Part shown: one piece after another, positions 45,713-54,673 of the stretch
How positions within the stretch are numbered: the stretch's first letter is position 1
Layout of the letters: every line of letters begins with the position of its first letter
Assembly (NCBI RefSeq): GCF_900102465.1
Contig: NZ_FNBW01000016.1
Span: 1 to 64,000 of the forward strand
Direction of reading: 5' to 3'
Origin: Thalassobaculum litoreum DSM 18839
Lineage (GTDB): Bacteria > Pseudomonadota > Alphaproteobacteria > Thalassobaculales > Thalassobaculaceae
Length of the DNA: 64,000 nt
Notes under the pieces: model-generated
Databases searched by the model: none
What the model was told of the DNA's origin: nothing
What the model saw: only the letters and a program-made list of their open reading frames with translations
Made by a program: the position numbers and the translations under genes

Positions 45713-46789
45713 TCAAGCCAGGGACCAGTCGCCGTGGGCCGGCGCGCTGAAATGCGCCGCCACGAGGTCGTCGCCGACCTCGGCCAGGGTCGCCGGCTGC
45801 CATTTCGGCGCATGGTCCTTGTCGACCAGCACCGCACGGATGCCCTCGTAGTAGTCGTGCCCGGCCATGCAGGCCTGCGACAGCCGGTATTCCATCCGCA
45901 GCACCTCGGCGAGGTTGGACGCCTCCCTGCCTCGGCGCATCAGCTCCAGGCTGATCTTCATGCTGGTGGGCGACTTGGACAGCAGATTGTCCCGGGTCTC
46001 GATGGCGAAGTCGGAGCCCTCGGCGGAAAGGGCATCGATGATCTCCTCCACCGTGTTCGGCTTGAAGCAGGTGTCGATCACGCCGCGATGGGACGCCAGC
46101 GGATCCGGGCCGGCCGGCTCGGCCAGCCGCTCCAGCACGTCGTTCACCGCCTGCCGTCCCGCCGCCCCGGCGGCCATCGCCGAGGCGAGCTGCGCCTCGA
46201 AGCCCTCCAGCCGGCTCGACGGCACGAAATGGGTGCCGATGCCGAGCGCGCAGGCGCCGTCGGCATGGAGCCGCGCGCCGGTCAGCGCCAGATACGTCCC
46301 GCTCTCGCCCGGCAGGCGCGGCAGGAACCAGCCGCCGCCCACATCCGGGAACAGGCCGATCGCGGTCTCCGGCATGGCGAACATCAGCCGCTCGGTGACG
46401 ATCCGATGCGAGCCGTGGATCGACACGCCCACGCCGCCGCCCATGGTCACCCCGTCCAGCAGGGCGACGAAGGGTTTGGAGAACGCGTGGATCTGGTGAT
46501 TGAGACGGTACTCGTCGAAGAAGAAGGTCTTCGAGAGCTCCGACGGCTTGCCGCCATTGTCTTCCTTGACCGACTTCCAGACCGCGCGGACGTCGCCGCC
46601 GGCGCAGAACGCCTTCTCGCCCTCGCCCTTGATCACCACGGCGCCGATTGCGTCGTCATGTTCCCAGTCCTCGAGCTTGGCCGCCATCTCCTTGACCATG
46701 CCGTGGGTCAGCGCGTTCAGCGCCTTGGGGCGGGTCATCTCGACCGTCGCTAGGCCGCCATCGGTCGAAAACTTGATCTCGTCGCTCAC
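45713..46789 (-). CDS. 3-hydroxyisobutyryl-CoA hydrolase (enoyl-CoA hydratase fold)
   Basis: The 358-residue length, longer than simple enoyl-CoA hydratases, and the segments VIKGEGEKAFCAGGDVRAVW, LDGVTMGGGVGVSIHGSHRI and MPETAIGLFPDVGGGWFLPR identify the HIBCH group. It frees 3-hydroxyisobutyrate from CoA during valine degradation. The C-terminal domain specific to this group (MEYRLSQACMAGHDYYEGIR then AVLVDKDHAPKW) is complete. It is 75 bases upstream of mmsB and 30 bases downstream of the acyl-CoA dehydrogenase gene. Confidence 0.92.
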   Translation of the reverse strand: MSDEIKFSTDGGLATVEMTRPKALNALTHGMVKEMAAKLEDWEHDDAIGAVVIKGEGEKAFCAGGDVRAVWKSVKEDNGGKPSELSKTFFFDEYRLNHQIHAFSKPFVALLDGVTMGGGVGVSIHGSHRIVTERLMFAMPETAIGLFPDVGGGWFLPRLPGESGTYLALTGARLHADGACALGIGTHFVPSSRLEGFEAQLASAMAAGAAGRQAVNDVLERLAEPAGPDPLASHRGVIDTCFKPNTVEEIIDALSAEGSDFAIETRDNLLSKSPTSMKISLELMRRGREASNLAEVLRMEYRLSQACMAGHDYYEGIRAVLVDKDHAPKWQPATLAEVGDDLVAAHFSAPAHGDWSLA

Positions 46790-46819
46790 ATCCGTCTCCG
46801 GGAGGGTCAGGTGGGGTGG

Positions 46820-47962
46820 TCAGTTGGCGAGCAGCTTGCGGGCGATGATCACGCGCATGATCTCGTTGGTCCCTTCCAGGATCCGATGCACGCGCAGGTC
46901 CCGCAGCAGCCGCTCGATCGGGTAGTCCCTCAGGTACCCGTAACCGCCATGAAGCTGCAATGCCTCGTCGACGATCCGGTAGCAGATATCGGTGGCGAAA
47001 CGTTTGGCCATGGCGGCGTGCTGGGTCGCCTCCGGCGATTTCGCGTCCAGGCTCGTGGCGGCGCGATGCACCATAAGGCGGGACGCCTCCAGCTCGGTGG
47101 CCATGTCGGCGAGTCGGAACTGGGTCGCCTGAAAATCGGCGATGGCCTGCCCGAAGGCCTTGCGGTCCTTCACATAGGCCAGCGATGCCTCCAGTGCCGC
47201 CCTGGCCCCGCCCAGGGAGCAGGCGGCGATGTTGATGCGGCCGCCGTCGAGCCCGGCCATGGCGATACGGAATCCCTGCCCTTCGGACCCGACCAGGTTC
47301 TCGGCCGGCACCTTGCAGTCGTCGAAATTGACCATCGCGGTCGGCTGGCTGTTCCAGCCGAGCTTCTTCTCGTTCTCGCCGAAGGACAGGCCCGGCGTGT
47401 CCTTCTCCACCAGGATGCAGGAGATGCCCTTGGCCCCCTCCTCTCCGGTGCGGCACATCACGGCATAGACGTCGCTGGTCCCGCCGCCCGAGATGAACGC
47501 CTTGCCGCCGTTCAGCACATAGTGCGAATTGCCGACCTTCTCCGCCCGCGTCTTCAGCGCCGCCGCGTCGGAGCCCGCCCCCGGCTCGGTCAGGCAGTAG
47601 CTGGCGATCTGCTCCATGGTGGCGAGCTTCGGCAGGAAGCGCTGGCGGATCTCGTCGCTGCCGTAGCTGTCCACCATCCAGGCGACCATGTTGTGGATCG
47701 ACAGGAAGGCCGCCGTCGACACGCAGCCGGCGGACAGCTCCTCGAAGGCGATGGCCGCATCGAGCCGCCCGAGCCCGGAGCCACCGACATCGTCGCGCAC
47801 ATAGATCGCGCCGAGGCCGAGTTCCGCCAGGTCCTTCAGCACATCGACCGGGAAATGCGCCGTCTCGTCCCATTCCGCGGCGTTCGGTGTCAGGCGCTCG
47901 GCGGCGAAGGAGCGCGCCATGTCCTGAATCGCGCGCTGCTCTTCATTGAATTGGAAATCCAT
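46820..47962 (-). CDS. Acyl-CoA dehydrogenase, probably isobutyryl-CoA dehydrogenase
   Basis: The flavoenzyme (380 residues) introduces the double bond into isobutyryl-CoA, passing electrons to ETF. It shows AIAFEELSAGCVSTAAFLSI, YCLTEPGAGSDAAALKTRAE, a C-terminal LQLHGGYGYLRDYPIERLLR, and the catalytic glutamate region HRILEGTNEIMRVIIARKLL. The EGTNEI placement fits the short/branched-chain class. Being followed by HIBCH and mmsB makes isobutyryl-CoA the likely substrate. Confidence 0.9.
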   Translation of the reverse strand: MDFQFNEEQRAIQDMARSFAAERLTPNAAEWDETAHFPVDVLKDLAELGLGAIYVRDDVGGSGLGRLDAAIAFEELSAGCVSTAAFLSIHNMVAWMVDSYGSDEIRQRFLPKLATMEQIASYCLTEPGAGSDAAALKTRAEKVGNSHYVLNGGKAFISGGGTSDVYAVMCRTGEEGAKGISCILVEKDTPGLSFGENEKKLGWNSQPTAMVNFDDCKVPAENLVGSEGQGFRIAMAGLDGGRINIAACSLGGARAALEASLAYVKDRKAFGQAIADFQATQFRLADMATELEASRLMVHRAATSLDAKSPEATQHAAMAKRFATDICYRIVDEALQLHGGYGYLRDYPIERLLRDLRVHRILEGTNEIMRVIIARKLLAN

Positions 47963-48165
47963 CTGCGTCCCTCCTGCGGGCTGCGGCCGGTGCGTCGGCG
48001 GTCGAACTATACGCCGACGGGCTTACCGTGTCGGGCCGCGCGGGATAATCTGAATCGCTTTCGGGCAAGTCAACGGTGCCCCAAGGTCAATCGGGCGCCG
48101 GCGCCGTTGCATCGCTAGATGGGTCGCTTACACTCAGGCGCAACAACAAGACGAACGAGGACGCC

Positions 48166-49191
48166 ATGCCCTTCAACGGCCGCCCCAAGACCCTGATCGC
48201 ACCGTCCACCGGCTATCCGACCACCCGGCTGCGCCGGCCGCGCCAGGCCGATTGGTCGCGCCGGCTGGTTGCCGAGAACGCGCTCAGCGTGAACGACCTG
48301 ATCTGGCCGGTCTTCGTGCATGCCGGCGACGAGCCCCGGATCCCGGTGGAGAGCATGCCCGGCGTGATGCGCTATTCCGTTGCGGAACTGGCCGAGGTCG
48401 CGCGCGAGGCCGCCGATCTCGGCATCCCGGTGATCGGCGTGTTCCCGTATGTGGAAGGCGAGTTGAAGGACGCCCAGGGCAGCTATGCGGTGGCCGACAA
48501 CAACGTGGTCTGCCAGGCGGTGGAGGCGGTGAAGAACGCGGTGCCGACCCTCGGCGTGATGTGCGACGCCGCCCTCGACCCGTTCACCAGCCACGGTCAT
48601 GACGGGCTGCTGGAGGACGGCTCCATCCTGAACGACGAGACGGTGGAGATCCTGGTGCGCCAGTCGGTGCTGCAGGCCAGTGCCGGCTGCGACATCATCT
48701 CGCCGTCCGACATGATGGACGGCCGGGTCGGCGCCATCCGCAAGGGCCTGGACGAGGCCGGTTTCCAGGGCGTGCTGATCATGTCCTACGCGGCGAAATA
48801 CGCGTCCGGGTTCTACGCCCCGTTCCGGGCGGCGGTGGGATCCGCCTCGACCCTGGGATCGGCGTCGAAATCGACCTATCAGATGGACCCCGCCAATTCC
48901 GACGAGGCCCTGCGCGAGGTGGCGCTGGACATCGCCGAGGGCGCGGACATGGTGATGGTCAAGCCGGGCATGCCCTATCTCGACATCGTGCGCCGCGTGA
49001 AGGACACGTTCGGGGTGCCGACCTACGCCTATCAGGTGTCCGGCGAGTACTCGATGATCATGGCCGCAGCCGAGCGCGGCTGGCTGGACGGCGAGCGGGC
49101 GATGATGGAGAGCCTGCTCGGCTTCAAGCGCGCCGGCGCCGACGGCATCCTGACCTATTTCGCCGTCGAGGTGGCCAAGCGGCTGCGGTAG
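48166..49191 (+). CDS. hemB: Porphobilinogen synthase (delta-aminolevulinate dehydratase), Mg-type
   Basis: HemB condenses two 5-aminolevulinates into porphobilinogen for tetrapyrrole synthesis. The 341-residue octameric enzyme has active-site lysines in MSYAAKYASGFYAPFR and MVMVKPGMPYLDI. The zinc-cysteine site of the E. coli type is replaced: the loop reads CDAALDPFTSHGHDGLLEDG, with Ala/Asp/Asp at the three cysteine positions, as in the Mg-dependent Bradyrhizobium-type enzyme. ATG 48166 has GAGG 6 bases upstream. It is divergent from the acyl-CoA dehydrogenase. Confidence 0.95.
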   Translation: MPFNGRPKTLIAPSTGYPTTRLRRPRQADWSRRLVAENALSVNDLIWPVFVHAGDEPRIPVESMPGVMRYSVAELAEVAREAADLGIPVIGVFPYVEGELKDAQGSYAVADNNVVCQAVEAVKNAVPTLGVMCDAALDPFTSHGHDGLLEDGSILNDETVEILVRQSVLQASAGCDIISPSDMMDGRVGAIRKGLDEAGFQGVLIMSYAAKYASGFYAPFRAAVGSASTLGSASKSTYQMDPANSDEALREVALDIAEGADMVMVKPGMPYLDIVRRVKDTFGVPTYAYQVSGEYSMIMAAAERGWLDGERAMMESLLGFKRAGADGILTYFAVEVAKRLR

Positions 49192-49221
49192 GGGCTGTTT
49201 CTCTCCCCCATTTCCTCAACG

Positions 49222-49248
49222 CACTCCCCGGCACGAGGCCGGGGAGTG
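49222..49248 (+). repeat. REP-like hairpin (copy 4) between convergent genes, possible terminator
   Basis: CACTCCCCGGC and GCCGGGGAGTG form a perfect 11-bp stem with a 5-base loop, 31 bases after hemB and 17 bases before the converging hydrolase stop. It resembles one module of the other intergenic repeats. It has no T-run, so termination would depend on stem strength. Confidence 0.55.
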
Positions 49249-49264
49249 GGAGAAAAGAAGTAAG

Positions 49265-50272
49265 CTACAGCCCCGCCAGAAACCGCACCGCCTCGGCGTC
49301 GGACCATACGCCGCCGGGCGCGTGGAAGCCCACATGGCCGCCGTGCCGCGTGAGCGTGGCCTGCACGCTCGGGCAAGCCTCCCAGTCCACCGTCAGATAG
49401 CCCGCCTTCGGGATCCAAGGATCGTCCAGCGCGTGGATCACCCGGGTCGGGATCGCGATCCGCGCCAGGAATCCGCTGGCCGAGTTCCGGGCGTAATAGT
49501 CGGCGGCATCGGCGAAACCGTTGCGCGGGGCGGTGAAGGCGTCGTCGAAGGCGATCACCGACCGCGCCGCCGCCAGCCGATCGCGCTCGAGCGCCGTCAA
49601 GCCACCCGGCACGCCCGCCACTTCCGCCCGCATCGCCGCCAGGAGGTGGCGGTGATACGCCGTGTTGCGCAGGATGGTGAAGTTCCGGGCGGTCCCCATC
49701 AGGTCGATCGGCGCCGAAATCGCCACCGCGCCCCGTACCCCCTTCTGCGCCCCGAACTCCGCCGCTCCCTTCAGCAGCATGTTCGCCCCGAGCGACCAGC
49801 CGACCAGCGCCACACCATCGGGCGCCACATCGTCGGTAGTCACGGCGTCGGCCCCGTCCAGGCCCAGGACCCGGTCGATCACCGCCGCCAGGTCCTCACT
49901 GCGGCCGGAATGGTACTGCTGGCGACACAGCGGCCGGCTGGCTCCCGCACCGCGCAGGTTGAGCCGCAAGGTGGAAAATCCCGCCTCCAGGAAGGTCCGG
50001 GCCGCCCGGCGCACATAGAGGCTCTCGGCACAGCCGGTCAGGCCGTGGATCAGGATCGCCAGCGGCCGGCCCGCCACCGGTTCCGCCGGCCGATCATGGA
50101 TTCCGATCAGCGTGTCGCCGGTGCCGTCCGGCATCTCGAAGGACAGGGTCTGCGAGGCGGCCGCCGGCACCGGCTCGACCGGGCGGACAATGAAATCGCG
50201 GATGGTCTGGAGGTCCCCGCCGATCCAGGGGAAGCGCTGACGGAACGGCCGGACGCCGATCTCAGCCGGCAT
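49265..50272 (-). CDS. Alpha/beta-hydrolase, YheT/EMB8 family
   Basis: The 335-residue protein belongs to the YheT-like hydrolases. It has WIGGDLQTIRDFIVRPVEP, LAILIHGLTGCAESLYVRRA (oxyanion region), LRLNLRGAGASRPLCRQQYH and the nucleophile elbow VALVGWSLGANMLLKG; the catalytic aspartate and histidine are likely in HALDDPWIPKAGY and TRHGGHVGFHAPG. The substrate of this family is unknown. It overlaps the next hydrolase gene upstream by 11 bases, so the two hydrolases are one unit. Confidence 0.85.
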   Translation of the reverse strand: MPAEIGVRPFRQRFPWIGGDLQTIRDFIVRPVEPVPAAASQTLSFEMPDGTGDTLIGIHDRPAEPVAGRPLAILIHGLTGCAESLYVRRAARTFLEAGFSTLRLNLRGAGASRPLCRQQYHSGRSEDLAAVIDRVLGLDGADAVTTDDVAPDGVALVGWSLGANMLLKGAAEFGAQKGVRGAVAISAPIDLMGTARNFTILRNTAYHRHLLAAMRAEVAGVPGGLTALERDRLAAARSVIAFDDAFTAPRNGFADAADYYARNSASGFLARIAIPTRVIHALDDPWIPKAGYLTVDWEACPSVQATLTRHGGHVGFHAPGGVWSDAEAVRFLAGL

Positions 50273-51149
50273 CGGCGACGGCGTCTTCCTCTGCCTCCTC
50301 GTCGAACGAGCGCAGCCAGTCGTGGACCACCTTGATCTGCTCCTCGGTCATCAGCGAGGGGGCGTGGCCGACGCCCGGGAATTCCACCAGCTCGGCCTTG
50401 GGGCCGGAGCGCGTCATGCGCTCGGCGGTCTCGCGGGTCAGGATGTCCGAATGCTCGCCGCGCAGCACCAGGGTCGGGCAGCGCACCTTGTCCCACACGT
50501 CCCACAGCTTCACGTCGGGCATCTCCTCGGTGAAGACGTCGCCGATCGCCGGGTCGTAGTGTAGGGCGTAGGTGCCATTCTCCTGGCGGATCGCCGAATG
50601 CAGCGTGAGGTCGGACCAGGCCAGGTCGTCGGGAATGCCGAAATCGGCATAGACCTCCTTGAAGTACTCCGCCGCCTCCTGGAGGTTCTTGAAGCGCGGG
50701 TCCTCGCCCACACGGGTGCCCAATCGGCTCAGCGCTTCGCCGGAGATCACCGGGCCGACATCGTTGAGGATCAGCCGGCGGATCGGCGATTCCTCGCGCG
50801 CCGCCAGCATCATGCCGATCAGCCCGCCCATGGACGTGCCGACGAAGTCGCACTCCTCCAGGCCACGATACTGGAAGAACGCGTCCATGTGCTTCAGGTA
50901 GGTGGGATAGTTGTACTCCGTCTTGTCGGCCAGCCAGCCGGAGCGGCCGCGGCCGACCACGTCGACCTCAATCACCCGGTAGTCCTTGGCCATGGCGATG
51001 GCGAGCCGGTCGAAATCCCGGCCGTTGCGGGTCATGCCGTGGACGCACACCACCACCCGGTCGCGCGACCGGTCGCCGAAATCCTGGAACGCCAGCCAGA
51101 CGGTTCCATTATGGTCGGTGAAGGGAAAGCTTCCCGCGCTAGGACGCAT
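50262..51149 (-). CDS. Alpha/beta-hydrolase
   Basis: A 295-residue alpha/beta-hydrolase with VVCVHGMTRNGRDFDRLAIA, EVDVVGRGRSGWLADKTEYN, the nucleophile elbow in CDFVGTSMGGLIGMMLAARE, and the aspartate/histidine region TLVLRGEHSDILTRETAE and EFPGVGHAPSLMTEEQIKVV. This pattern is found in many esterases and C-C hydrolases and does not indicate a substrate. The acidic C-terminal tail (SFDEEAEEDAVADAG) runs into the start of the YheT-like gene. Confidence 0.85.
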   Translation of the reverse strand: MRPSAGSFPFTDHNGTVWLAFQDFGDRSRDRVVVCVHGMTRNGRDFDRLAIAMAKDYRVIEVDVVGRGRSGWLADKTEYNYPTYLKHMDAFFQYRGLEECDFVGTSMGGLIGMMLAAREESPIRRLILNDVGPVISGEALSRLGTRVGEDPRFKNLQEAAEYFKEVYADFGIPDDLAWSDLTLHSAIRQENGTYALHYDPAIGDVFTEEMPDVKLWDVWDKVRCPTLVLRGEHSDILTRETAERMTRSGPKAELVEFPGVGHAPSLMTEEQIKVVHDWLRSFDEEAEEDAVADAG

Positions 51150-51178
51150 GGTCGGAAACCCGATGCACTTTACGTTCT

Positions 51179-52363
51179 TTAGGCAGTGTCGGGCGGTTCG
51201 TCGGCAAGTTCAACCTGCGCGTCGGCGAAGAACCCGTTAAATCGTGTCGCAAGTGCCGCTCCATAGGCTCCGATCTGTCCGACCTCGATCCAGTCCCCCT
51301 CCGACACGTCCGCGGGGAGCCGAAACGGGGTGGGCAGAAGGTCGTTGCCGTCGCAGGTCGGCCCGAAGATGGTGAAGTCCTGCAACGGCGCATCGCTGAC
51401 CCCGCCGTTGATACCTTCAGGCCGGATCAGCCGTGCCGGTAAACGCACCCGCGACCAGTACGGTTCCGACAGATTGCCGTAGACGCCGTCGTTCAGGTAC
51501 AGGCGGTCGCCCTTGCGCAGGTGCACCTGGCACAGCATGGAGCAGCCGTCGGCCACCAGGGCACGGCCCGGCTCGCACAGCAGCGCCACATCCTCGTCGA
51601 TCCCGGCTTCGCGTCGGCCCTCGACGATCTCGGTGACGAAATCCTCCAGCGGCGGCACCGGCTGGCCGGCATAGGCGACCGGGAACCCGCCGCCCACGTC
51701 GATCTCGCGCACATCGGCCTTGGTGCCGCGCCACACATCGGCGATGACGGCGAAGGCGGTGCGGAAGGCCCGAGGATTGAGGCACTGTGAGCCGATATGG
51801 AAGGCGATGCCGGCCTGCAGCCCCTCCTCGGCCACCCGATCGAGGATCTCCACCGCCTCGGCCTGGGTGGCGCCGAACTTGATCGACAGCTCGAAGGCCG
51901 CGCCGCCGCCGGGAGTGGCGACACGGACGAAGATCTTCAGGTCGCGGCGCCTGGCGACCTGCAGCACCTTCTCAAGCTCGGCCATGGAATCGACGCAGTA
52001 GGTGGAGACGTCATAGACCCGGTCGGCGGCCAGGATCGCGGCGCGGCTCTTCACCGGGTGCATGAACAGGGCGTCCGCGTCCGGCAGACGCTCGCGCACG
52101 GCGGCGATCTCGGTCAGAGAAGCGGTGTCGAAGGCGGTCACCCCGGCCTCGGCCAGCCAGCCGAGCACCCGGGGCTCGATGTTGCATTTCACCGCGTAGA
52201 CCACCTTGCCGGGGAAGGTCTCCACGAAATGCCGGGCCACGGCGCGGACCTTGTGCGGGCGGAAGCAGTAGACCGGATAGCTGGGCCGCAGGGCGGCGGC
52301 GAGCGCCGTCGCGTCGCTGAAGCGGCGCCGGCTGCGGGGTTCCGTCACGGGATTGTCGGCCAT
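51179..52363 (-). CDS. PLP-dependent type III decarboxylase (ornithine/lysine decarboxylase family)
   Basis: The 394-residue protein has the alanine-racemase-type barrel and beta-domain of eukaryotic-like ornithine decarboxylases. The PLP lysine is K59 in KVVYAVKCNIEP; EIDVGGGFPVAY binds the PLP phosphate region, and the second active site in the dimer is FGPTCDGNDLLPTP with the catalytic cysteine/aspartate. It likely makes putrescine or cadaverine for polyamines. ATG 52363 has AGGAG 6 bases upstream; the longer form from 52426 lacks support. Substrate choice between ornithine and lysine is not visible. Confidence 0.9.
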   Translation of the reverse strand: MADNPVTEPRSRRRFSDATALAAALRPSYPVYCFRPHKVRAVARHFVETFPGKVVYAVKCNIEPRVLGWLAEAGVTAFDTASLTEIAAVRERLPDADALFMHPVKSRAAILAADRVYDVSTYCVDSMAELEKVLQVARRRDLKIFVRVATPGGGAAFELSIKFGATQAEAVEILDRVAEEGLQAGIAFHIGSQCLNPRAFRTAFAVIADVWRGTKADVREIDVGGGFPVAYAGQPVPPLEDFVTEIVEGRREAGIDEDVALLCEPGRALVADGCSMLCQVHLRKGDRLYLNDGVYGNLSEPYWSRVRLPARLIRPEGINGGVSDAPLQDFTIFGPTCDGNDLLPTPFRLPADVSEGDWIEVGQIGAYGAALATRFNGFFADAQVELADEPPDTA

Positions 52364-52525
52364 TCCGGACTCCTGTTCAGCCGCCAAGCCCACGGCAGCA
52401 CATGCCGCGCAAGGCAATTCGAACATACGCGCAAGAGATTACTTAGGGCGCAGGGCTCCCCATATGAAACCGATGGGGCGCTGAAACGTTCCCTATACAG
52501 TTTTCACAAGTCAGGAGCATCCACG

Positions 52526-52852
52526 ATGTCTCAAGCGAGTCAATCGGCCCAAGCTGCCAAGGCGTCCGAAGCGAATCTCGAGGAGCAGCTCCGCGTGCTG
52601 CGCGAGGACCTCAAGGGTCTGTCCGACGCCGTCTCCTCTCTCGCCTCGCACAGCAGTGACGCCGTGCGGGACGGCGTACGCCAGAAGTTCAACGAGACGA
52701 CCGACCGGGCCCGCAATGCCGCCAATCAGGCCCGCGATCAGGCCGAAGAGGCCCATCAGAGGGTCAACGGCGTGATCGAGGCGAACCCGACCACTTCCGT
52801 GCTCGCTGCCTTCGGCGTCGGCATGCTGCTCGGCATGTGGTCGCGCCGCTAG
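52526..52852 (+). CDS. DUF883/ElaB-YqjD-like membrane-anchored protein
   Basis: The 108-residue protein has a long polar, helical N-terminal part with coiled-coil character (EEQLRVLREDLKGLSDAVSS), followed by a C-terminal membrane helix AAFGVGMLLGMWSRR ending in the family's arginine pair. E. coli relatives YqjD/ElaB tether inactive ribosomes to the inner membrane in stationary phase. ATG 52526 has CAGGAG 8 bases upstream. It is 10 bases upstream of a YqjE-like gene. Confidence 0.85.
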   Translation: MSQASQSAQAAKASEANLEEQLRVLREDLKGLSDAVSSLASHSSDAVRDGVRQKFNETTDRARNAANQARDQAEEAHQRVNGVIEANPTTSVLAAFGVGMLLGMWSRR

Positions 52853-52862
52853 GTCGGTCCTG

Positions 52863-53309
52863 ATGCTTTCCGGGCTTACAGCCATCGCCCGCGCCGAAGC
52901 CGCCTTGGCCTTCCGGCGCGGGCTCATCGCGTTTGCCGGCACGATCCTGCTGTTGGGCGCGGTCGGTCTCGGCCTCTCGGCGGCGGTGATCGAAACCAGC
53001 ACACATGTCGGGCTCGCGGCGTCCCTGGGGATCTGGGCCGCGGTGACCTTCCTGGTCTCGATCGGTGTCCTGATGATCGCGACCGGCCGCCGGCGCCACG
53101 TCGATCCGGCGGCATCGGGTACCGCCTGGCGCAACCTGGCCGGCACCCCGCCGCCGGCCGGTTCCGGGCCCGTGCCCGGATCGGCGTCCTCCACCGCGGT
53201 GCAGGACGCCTACCGGCTCGGCGAACAGCTCGGCAGCTCGATCTCCCCGGTCGTGGTGATCGGCGGTCTGGTCGCGCTGGGGCTCATCACCGGCCGGCAG
53301 CGCCGCTGA
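52863..53309 (+). CDS. YqjE/holin-X-like small membrane protein
   Basis: A 148-residue protein with two closely spaced membrane helices (residues about 21-45 and 50-73: LIAFAGTILLLGAVGLGLSA and ASLGIWAAVTFLVSIGVLMI), a proline/glycine/serine-rich loop and a third hydrophobic segment at 126-143 (ISPVVVIGGLVALGLITG). Placement directly behind the YqjD-like gene matches yqjD-yqjE order in Enterobacteria, which supports a YqjE-like role. The third segment and linker are unlike the short E. coli protein. Confidence 0.7.
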   Translation: MLSGLTAIARAEAALAFRRGLIAFAGTILLLGAVGLGLSAAVIETSTHVGLAASLGIWAAVTFLVSIGVLMIATGRRRHVDPAASGTAWRNLAGTPPPAGSGPVPGSASSTAVQDAYRLGEQLGSSISPVVVIGGLVALGLITGRQRR

Positions 53310-53336
53310 CAACGGTCTCCACGACGAACAGACAAC

Positions 53337-53372
53337 AAAACCCCCGGTCACAGCCTGTGACCGGGGGTTTTG
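53337..53372. terminator. Strong bidirectional intrinsic terminator
   Basis: A perfect 12-bp stem, CCCCCGGTCACA with TGTGACCGGGGG (53341-53367), is flanked by an A-run on the left and TTTTG on the right. It serves the YqjE-like gene on the plus strand and the AI-2E-type gene on the minus strand. Confidence 0.9.
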
Positions 53373-53419
53373 CGTTGCGCGGCCCGACGGGCGGACCCGC
53401 AGGGTGAAGCGCCTTCCGA

Positions 53420-54610
53420 TCAGTCGTCGACCTCCACCACGTTCGGGTCTTCCTCCATCAACTCCTCGGTCTCGCGCCAGCGGCGCAGGGCCGAGAGCAC
53501 GACGACCGCGGAGGGAACCGCCAGCACGCCGCCGATGGTGCCCCACATCCACGCTCCGAACAGCACCGCGAGGATGATCACGACCGGGCTGGTATAGAAC
53601 CGGCTGCTCATGACCATGGGGATGACGACATTCTCCTCCACCGCGTTGACCGCGAAGACGATGGCCGGCGGCAGGAAGCACATCTGCAGGGTGTCGAAGG
53701 TCGCCAGGCCGCCGACGAAGGACAGCGCCGCGATCACGAACGGGCCGATGAACGGCACGAAGTTGGCGACCATGATCGCCCCGCCCCAGGTCGCCGGGGC
53801 GGGCATGCCGATCGCCCAGAAACTGAGGGCGGTCACCAGTCCCACGCCGGCGGAGATGGCGATCTGGATCAGGAAATAGCTGCCCACGCTGCGCCGGATC
53901 TCGCGGGCGATCTGGGCCATTCGGTAGCGCTCGCGGTAGGTGGCGAAGAAGGCGATACCGCTGCGCAGCAACCATCGCCGCTCCCGCAGGAAGAAGAACG
54001 ACACAATCGCGGTGGTCAGAATCTGGATGACCGCAAACGGCGCGCCGCCGAGCACCTGGCTGAGATAACTGCCCTCGGTGTCGACAACGATCTTCGGCTG
54101 GTCGCCATTGGACAGGTTGGCCGCCTCGCCGACCTTCTCGGTGGCCTTCTTGACCTCGTCGAGCGTCGAGCTGATGGGGAACAGCTTGCGCTCGGCCTGC
54201 TCCGCCAGATCACCCAACCGGTCCTGCCAGTTGTCGGCGGCTGGAATCAGGACCCACAGAACCCCGGCAACCACGCCCGCCGCCAGGACCATGGAGACCA
54301 ATGCGGCGAAGCCCCGGCCGAGGCCGACCGAGCGCTCCAGGAACCGGGTGATCGGACTGAGCGCGATGGCGAGCACCGCGCTGCCCAGGACCGGTGCCAG
54401 AAAGGGCTTGGCTTCAAGGAAGAAGAAGATCGTAGCCACCGCGGCCAGGATCCAGAGCGGCGCCAGCAGCCGGCGGTCGCCGACGACGGAACTGATGGCA
54501 TGGCCGAATTGCTCGTGAACGGGCTTCGGGTTGGACGTCTGCAGCTCTGACAAGGCCGGCTCCAATCTTCGGACGGACGGCCAAGGAAATGGGCCTATCC
54601 AGTGAATCAT
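53420..54610 (-). CDS. AI-2E-family (TqsA/PerM-like) transporter
   Basis: The 396-residue protein has about eight membrane helices in the AI-2E family pattern: PLWILAAVATIFFFLEAKPF, AVLAIALSPITRFLERSVG, a soluble cytoplasmic/periplasmic domain, then YFLIQIAISAGVGLVTALSF, FVPFIGPFVIAALSFVGGL and the GAWMWGTIGGVLAVPSAVVV motif. Members export small molecules or act as Na+/H+-coupled carriers; quorum-signal transport is not implied. The first ATG (54610) has no clear Shine-Dalgarno, so the true start may be later. Confidence 0.85.
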   Translation of the reverse strand: MIHWIGPFPWPSVRRLEPALSELQTSNPKPVHEQFGHAISSVVGDRRLLAPLWILAAVATIFFFLEAKPFLAPVLGSAVLAIALSPITRFLERSVGLGRGFAALVSMVLAAGVVAGVLWVLIPAADNWQDRLGDLAEQAERKLFPISSTLDEVKKATEKVGEAANLSNGDQPKIVVDTEGSYLSQVLGGAPFAVIQILTTAIVSFFFLRERRWLLRSGIAFFATYRERYRMAQIAREIRRSVGSYFLIQIAISAGVGLVTALSFWAIGMPAPATWGGAIMVANFVPFIGPFVIAALSFVGGLATFDTLQMCFLPPAIVFAVNAVEENVVIPMVMSSRFYTSPVVIILAVLFGAWMWGTIGGVLAVPSAVVVLSALRRWRETEELMEEDPNVVEVDD

Positions 54611-54673
54611 CGATCAGGCCGGCCCAAGCCGCTAGCATGCGACCTATATCCCGCCCATGAGAGGCAACGCAGA

